DNA of 64,000 nt from assembly GCF_023746555.1 (NCBI RefSeq), contig NZ_CP098755.1, positions 3,235,001-3,299,000 of the forward strand, given 5' to 3'. The position numbers and the translations under genes are program-made. Below are positions 59,807-64,000 of the stretch, in pieces (position 1 is the first letter of the stretch; every line of letters begins with the position of its first letter). The stretch comes from Brevibacillus ruminantium (lineage in GTDB: Bacteria > Bacillota > Bacilli > Brevibacillales > Brevibacillaceae). Below the pieces are notes generated by a model, which made no database searches, was not told the origin of the DNA, and saw only the letters and a list, made by a program, of their open reading frames with translations.

Positions 59807-61024
59807 TTACCGGGATGCTTCCCATCTTTGCAGCGCCCGTCCGGCCAACTGACGAATCGCCACGTCTTCCATTGGCGGATTATGCAGGCCAAACCGCACA
59901 TCGCGATACATCCGCTGCAGCGGGTGAGAGAGGCTCAGACTATGCGCTCCGACAATCCGCATGGCTTTATCCACGACGGTGAGCGCCGTTTTTACAACAA
60001 ATGTTTTGACCGCTGCCAGATCAGCATTTTGAAAACCAGGTGGCGATGCTTCATACTTTCCCTCCCACTCGCGCGCCACACTGTACAAAAGTTGCCGTGC
60101 GACGGTCAGCTCCAGCTCGATTTCACCCAGCAGTCTCTCGACATGCGGTGTCTCGATAACTGGACGGCTTAGGGAAGCCGGAATGTATAAAGTCGCAAAG
60201 GAGATTGCCTCATCACGCGCTGCCACTGCAATCCCCAGATAGCATGCGGGGATGTGGAGCAAATACGGATTCGGCTTGCTATAGACAGTCTTGTCTACTT
60301 TACTGACCAGGGCCTCCTCGGGGACTACTGCCTCGGCCAATACCAGGTCGTGGCTCGCCGTTCCGCGCATGCCGACCATGCTCCACGTCTCCTCAACGGT
60401 GACCCCTTCTGTGTCCTGCGGGATCAAAAGCTCGACCACTTCATCTGTCCCTTCCAACGAAGCCGTGACAAGAAACCATTGCAAAAGGGGCGCAAATGTC
60501 GTAAATGTTTTTCGGCCATTCACCACATACCCTCCCTGCGCCAGAGGAACGGCTGTGGTACGGGGTCTGCCTCCTCTCGACGGACTCCCGCCTCCCACTT
60601 CCATGGCTGCCCGGTTCAGGAGCGCTCCTTGGTCCACGATTTGTGTGCAGACACGGACGAACACCTCTTCCGGCTAGGGACGATTCCAGGCCAGATCATG
60701 AAGTGTCCCCATATGCCAGCCAATTCCAAGCGCAACCGAGGGATTTGCCTGCGCCAAACGCTCTTGACCTTGCAGCCACGCAGAGAGCGGCATTCCTTTC
60801 CCTCCGTACTCTTCCGGTACGTTCCACGCCGGGTAACCAATCCTGCGCAGCGCCTCTACATGCTGGTGCGGGACTGTGCCCCGTTCATCCATCAGTTGTG
60901 CGTCCCGCCTCATCTCCTCGATAATCGGATCGAGTTGCCGCAGTCCTTCCTTTACCTTGCAACGCTTCTCGGGAATGCGTTCTGTATCGACCGCCTCCAT
61001 TACAAAGTATCGATCCTGTGACAT
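59807..61024 (-). pseudogene. Acyl-CoA dehydrogenase-family gene (SfnB/DszC-like) with in-frame TAG
   Basis: Reading frame 61024-60677 and frame 60673-59807 are the same phase. They are separated only by a TAG at 60674-60676, between LAWNRP and PEEVFVRVC. The N-terminal part has the ACAD helical domain (WNVPEEYGGKGMPLSAWLQG). The rest has the beta and C-terminal domains (GGYVVNGRKTFTTFAPLLQW, IVGAHSLSLSHPLQRMYRDV). Flavin-dependent members next to ssu genes desulfurise organosulfur compounds. A single base change explains the break, so it is a recent nonsense mutation or a read error. Confidence 0.85.
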
Positions 61025-61044
61025 ACACTCCTCTCCTTTCTGTC

Positions 61045-61593
61045 TCAGATGGATAGCGGCGAATGCGAGAAAATACGGCTCAGCACCTGTTTTTCCAAAG
61101 AACCGAAAGCTGCATCCGCCCTGTCGCGGGGCCTTGGCATGTTTTGCTCCAAATCCAGTTCGATCTGGCCGCGATCAATCAATAGAATGCGATCGGCCAG
61201 ACGCACCGCTTCGCTGACATCATGTGTAACCAACAGGGTTGTAAAGCGAGTCTCCTCCCAAAGCGAAGAGACCAGCTCTTGCATCTCCAGCTTTGTCAAG
61301 GCATCAAGGGCGCTCATCGGTTCATCCAGTAAGAGCAGATTCGGCTTGCGTACCAAGGCACGCGCCAGTGCCACGCGTTGCTTCTGGCCTCCCGACAAGG
61401 TACTTGGCCAGTCGTCTCTTCGTTCTTCCAGCCCCACCTGCCTGAGTGCTGCTTTTGCCAGAGGCTTCCAGTCTCCAGACAACCCCAGGCCGACATTGTC
61501 CAGCACTGTCTTCCAAGGAATCAGGCGACTGTCCTGGAACATGACGGTTGTCGCTTCATTCAGCCCGGTCACCTCTCTGCCGTCGAGGGAATT
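61045..61593 (-). pseudogene. ssuB: Truncated SsuB/TauB-type ABC ATPase lacking Walker A
   Basis: The remaining frame starts at [20 protein letters not shown] with a TAA immediately upstream, so the first ~70 residues including Walker A are gone. Q-loop, signature [16 protein letters not shown], Walker [13 protein letters not shown] and the H-loop [10 protein letters not shown] are intact. Without the P-loop it cannot hydrolyse ATP. Homology ends at about 61593, marking a deletion junction. No permease or binding-protein gene of this system is present. It ends 20 bases before the broken dehydrogenase gene. Confidence 0.85.
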
Positions 61594-61699
61594 TTAAGCT
61601 AAACATGGTTAGTTAAAGTAACTTTGCTATCTCCCCCTTTTCAATGTTTCTATGCAGTAAAAATATACCTGCTTAGTACCTGTGCTCCTTCTACCCTCG

Positions 61700-62311
61700 C
61701 TAATTTTTTTCCTCGACGGCGATGCCGGCAGCTCTTAAATGCCCGTAGGCAACGATTCTACTAAACTGAGATGAAACTTCATCTGCAGGAAGGGGTTTAC
61801 CGTTTTTAATCCACCAAATTACAATCCCCATGAAAGACGATCCGAGGTATTCGATCAGCAACTCCTTGGATATCGCTAATGAGGAGTTTCCCTGAGCAGG
61901 TTTCCACCCCTCAATTAATTTATCTTTAATGATATTCTCCATTTTCGCTTGAAACTGATAGATTCTATTCTCTTCAATTAACATGGAATGGTAAAAGGTC
62001 ATATTTAGAGAAATATGTTCCAGTACAGTTTGCATGACTGTCTCGAGTAGAGAAATACTGAAAGGATTCATGCTGATGGGACAAAGAACGACTGCATCCT
62101 TTAATTCGCTCAACAGTTCATTCATACATGTATCTAATAAATCAGGCTTATTTTGGTAGTGAAGATAAAAAGTGTTTCGATTGATCATAGAACGATCGGC
62201 AATATCCTGGATCGTTATCGCTTCATATCCTTTTTCCTGAATAAGCTCATAAAACGCCTTTCGAATCGATTGTTTCGTGCGTAGTATTCTTAGATCGGTT
62301 TTCTTGTTCAT
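61700..62311 (-). CDS. TetR/AcrR-family repressor
   Basis: 203 residues. The N-terminal HTH reads ILRTKQSIRKAFYELIQEKG, then ITIQDIADRSMINRNTFYLH with the usual YLHYQNKPDLLD end. The C-terminal ligand domain (~residues 75-190) resembles the TetR_C_33 or DhaS-like group. The divergent promoter region to the SnoaL gene has an operator-like palindrome (62439-62473), so it probably represses that gene and itself. Confidence 0.9.
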   Translation of the reverse strand: MNKKTDLRILRTKQSIRKAFYELIQEKGYEAITIQDIADRSMINRNTFYLHYQNKPDLLDTCMNELLSELKDAVVLCPISMNPFSISLLETVMQTVLEHISLNMTFYHSMLIEENRIYQFQAKMENIIKDKLIEGWKPAQGNSSLAISKELLIEYLGSSFMGIVIWWIKNGKPLPADEVSSQFSRIVAYGHLRAAGIAVEEKN

Positions 62312-62402
62312 TGTTTTCCTTCCCCCTAAATTTATTTAGAGTCGTTAAGCGACAAAGTTTTATGAGTTGTCTGTTATACTTCAAAACTAAAAATATTGAA
62401 TA

Positions 62403-62431
62403 TTGAGCGTTATATTAACCTCTATTATAAT
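62403..62431 (+). promoter_or_regulatory. Promoter of the double-SnoaL gene
   Basis: TTGAGC (62403-62408), a 17-base spacer and a perfect TATAAT (62426-62431). Confidence 0.75.
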
Positions 62432-62438
62432 GAGCAGC

Positions 62439-62473
62439 AGATAAATAAACAACGTATTGTTCATTATTTATCT
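62439..62473. promoter_or_regulatory. TetR operator candidate
   Basis: AGATAAATAA (62439-62448) and TTATTTATCT (62464-62473) are perfect 10-bp arms; inside them AACAA and TTGTT continue the dyad. The site begins eight bases after the -10, so a bound repressor would block transcription of the SnoaL gene. Confidence 0.75.
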
Positions 62474-62504
62474 AATGACTAAAAAATAAGAGGAGGATTT
62501 TCCA

Positions 62505-63284
62505 ATGACATTCAGCCATCAAAACGAGCTTGTTCGTAAGGCAGTCGCCGTGCTGGAAAGTTTTGAGAGCGGCAACCCTGAAGCGTTTACGGCTTACGTT
62601 CATCCAGATCAATATATTCAGCACAACCAGGCCTTACCCGATGGTCGTGAAGCCATGCTTGGTGCACTTGATCATTTAAAGGAGATTGGTACAAAGGTAA
62701 GCATTAAGCGTACTTTAGTCGACGGAGATTATGTGGCTCTTCATTCTGTATATGATTTTCACGGCCCTAAAATCGCCTTTGATATCTTCCGTTTTGAGAA
62801 TGGACTAATCGTCGAGCATTGGGACAATTTGCAAGAGATGGAGGAAAAGACACCAAGCAATCATACGATGATTGACGGACCGGTTACGATTAAGGATATC
62901 GACAAGACGGATGCCAACAAAGCGTTTGTCAAAAGCTATGTTGAAAACATCTTGCTTGGGAAGAACCCCGACCTGCTTGCCTCTTACTTTGATGGAGATA
63001 ACTACATTCAGCATAGCCCGCATATTGCGGACGGTCTTTCCGGCCTTCACGCTGCTTTGCAGGCTCTGGAGGAGAAAAATATTGAGTTTCAATATACTCA
63101 TGTCCATCAAGTCATCGGACAAGGCGATTTTGTTCTTACAGTGAGTGAAGGTCTATTTGATGGTCAGCCTACCGCTTTCTACGATTTGTTCCGCGTAGAG
63201 GATGGAAAGATCGCTGAGCATTGGGATATAATCGAGGCCATCTTGCCGGCAGAAAAACGAAAAAATTCGAACAGTAGATTTTGA
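62505..63284 (+). CDS. Tandem SnoaL-like (NTF2-fold) protein
   Basis: 259 residues made of two related SnoaL-like halves. Half 1 (~8-125) has FTAYVHPDQYIQHNQALPDG, DYVALHSVYDF and FDIFRFENGLIVEHWDNLQE. Half 2 (~140-250) has LASYFDGDNYIQHSPHIADG, DFVLTVSEGLF and YDLFRVEDGKIAEHWDIIEA. The repeated YIQH and EHWD are the pocket residues of the family. AGAGGAGG precedes the ATG. Members include small-molecule cyclases and stress proteins; the substrate is unknown. Regulated by the divergent TetR, probably as a stress or detoxification gene. Confidence 0.9.
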   Translation: MTFSHQNELVRKAVAVLESFESGNPEAFTAYVHPDQYIQHNQALPDGREAMLGALDHLKEIGTKVSIKRTLVDGDYVALHSVYDFHGPKIAFDIFRFENGLIVEHWDNLQEMEEKTPSNHTMIDGPVTIKDIDKTDANKAFVKSYVENILLGKNPDLLASYFDGDNYIQHSPHIADGLSGLHAALQALEEKNIEFQYTHVHQVIGQGDFVLTVSEGLFDGQPTAFYDLFRVEDGKIAEHWDIIEAILPAEKRKNSNSRF

Positions 63285-63306
63285 AGTTTGTGTAGCTGAA
63301 TCGCAA

Positions 63307-63344
63307 GAAAGACATCGCCGAATTTAATTACGGTGATGTCTTTC
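63307..63344 (+). terminator. Terminator after the SnoaL gene
   Basis: GAAAGACATCGCCG pairs with CGGTGATGTCTTTC (one G-U), 10-base loop. Confidence 0.85.
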
Positions 63345-63394
63345 GCTTCACGAATGTACTTGAATGGTAAATTTTATAGTCCAATGGATACAGA

Positions 63395-63420
63395 AGCGTT
63401 GCTTCAGCAACGCTATTTTT
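63395..63420 (+). terminator. Second terminator, directly upstream of the YhgE-like gene
   Basis: AGCGTTGC and GCAACGCT with loop TTCA, followed by ATTTTTG. It may be an attenuator of the next gene or the end of a lost gene, since the SnoaL gene already has its own terminator. Confidence 0.75.
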
Positions 63421-63463
63421 GTTCATTGCAATGAAGTGACCGTATGACGAGGGGGAGAGGATC

Positions 63464-64000
63464 ATGAAATTGCTGACACAAAAAATGATGTGGCTGGGAA
63501 TAGCGCTCGTCCTGATCGTGTTGACCGTATTCGGGGTAGCGATGATGGGATCGGTGCTTGGAACGAAGCCAAAGGAGCTCCCGGTGGCCCTCGTTATCCT
63601 TGACCAGCCAGCGCAGCTGCCGACTGGAGGAACGTTTGCGGTAGGGGAAATGATCCGGGAAAAGTTGGTGTCGAACCCGGCAATGCCGTTCGTCTGGCAT
63701 ATCGTGGATTCCGAGGAAAAGGCTCGGGAAGGACTGGATAAACGCGAATATTACGGAGCGATGGTGATTCCGGCGGATCTGAGCAGCGGTTTACTCTCGT
63801 TAGCAGCTCCCTCGCCGATTCACCCTAATGTGAAGATCATCGCCAACGAGGGTATGAACACCCAAGCCTCGATGGTCGTAAGACAGGCAATGAGGCAAGC
63901 GATGAAAATGATCAGCGGGGAACTGTTGCAGCTGCTGCTTGGGCAGATCGGGCAGCAAACGGAGCAAATTCCGGTTGAAACGGCTAAAGCTTTAATGACA
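63464..64000 (+). CDS. YhgE/ABC-2-type membrane protein, N-terminal part (runs off the window)
   Basis: ATG 63464 has GGGGGAGAGG before it, and the frame is open to base 64000. The 179 visible residues begin with a membrane helix (MMWLGIALVLIVLTVFGVAM, residues ~8-27) followed by an extracellular domain. That domain includes ELPVALVILDQPAQLPTGGT, then YYGAMVIPADLSSGLLSLAA and a long amphipathic helix VVRQAMRQAMKMISGELLQL. This is the layout of YhgE/Pip or ABC-2 (DUF3533-like) exporters, with the remaining helices expected beyond the edge. The family is often controlled by TetR repressors, one of which lies nearby. Confidence 0.8.
   Translation, partial: MKLLTQKMMWLGIALVLIVLTVFGVAMMGSVLGTKPKELPVALVILDQPAQLPTGGTFAVGEMIREKLVSNPAMPFVWHIVDSEEKAREGLDKREYYGAMVIPADLSSGLLSLAAPSPIHPNVKIIANEGMNTQASMVVRQAMRQAMKMISGELLQLLLGQIGQQTEQIPVETAKALMT

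Noticed and set aside
1-64000. CRISPR array, rRNA operon, prophage or integrative element covering much of the window
   Set aside because: No regularly spaced repeats, no rRNA sequence, no integrase or structural phage genes; the only transposase is the IS3-type element.

Overview
The window looks like chromosome of an endospore-forming, low-to-mid GC Firmicute of the Bacillales. Brevibacillus or a close Paenibacillaceae relative is my best guess. The evidence is a set of Bacillales-restricted genes: yqhG, ykuS, yqzE, ylbF/ricF, ylbG, ylaN, sda, spoVIF, sleB, a T-box leader, and tiny YjcZ-like membrane peptides. The species call is an inference, because no rRNA gene is present. All family names come from reading motifs and remembered family features; no search was run.

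Layout. 1-7.7 kb: end of an SNF2 helicase gene, yqhG, and a secreted protein, then a leftward M1 peptidase-aroK-yqzE-ykuS operon. A complete IS3/IS150-type element sits between the two convergent units. 7.8-11.2 kb: molybdate locus (one-component regulator with a substrate-binding-like domain, modABC). 11.3-18.6 kb: orphan pxpA, ylbG, ricF, a large protein with an XPB/Ssl2-type helicase-associated domain, a PrcB-domain protein, a nuclease lipoprotein, and a MerR-methyltransferase fusion. 18.7-22.9 kb: CBS protein, a 26-residue holin-like toxin with a candidate antisense RNA, then a tandem duplication of yugN-ftsW in which the second yugN is a relic. 22.9-31.4 kb: Asp23 protein, a ThDP enzyme, sleB, a Ca2+/H+ exchanger, a T-box-controlled NSS amino-acid transporter, ylaN, glsA. 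31.4-36.5 kb: sda with a DnaA-box cluster, then the arginine/ornithine catabolic block rocD-rocR-rocE with a -24/-12 promoter before rocE. 36.5-52.3 kb: MFS/LysR pair, PAP2, DUF188, subtilase, spoVIF, rnz, a NitT/TauT-type ABC transporter, an AEC carrier, TPR and IDEAL-domain proteins, a class-I amidotransferase, luxS, DUF502. 52.3-55.3 kb: a sulfurtransferase gene and an AsnC-DUF1961 pair, bounded on the far side by a second, decayed copy of the sulfurtransferase 3' end and terminator. 55.3-64 kb: a two-component system, a DUF418 protein, DUF6157, a decaying sulfur-acquisition remnant (acyl-CoA dehydrogenase with an in-frame TAG, ssuB lacking Walker A), a TetR repressor with a clear operator before a double-SnoaL gene, and the start of a YhgE/ABC-2-like membrane protein.

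How the genes work together. Several local circuits can be read from the DNA. The molybdate regulator probably represses modABC from a palindrome just after the modA -10. RocR with sigma-54 probably drives rocE. An uncharged tRNA probably controls the NSS transporter. DnaA probably controls sda. TetR probably controls the SnoaL gene. The most unusual architecture is (i) the IS placed exactly in the tetraloop of a shared terminator, (ii) the AsnC-DUF1961 pair lying between duplicated sulfurtransferase ends, (iii) the toxin locus with opposed terminators, and (iv) a long hairpin with tRNA-like flanks at 49.7 kb.
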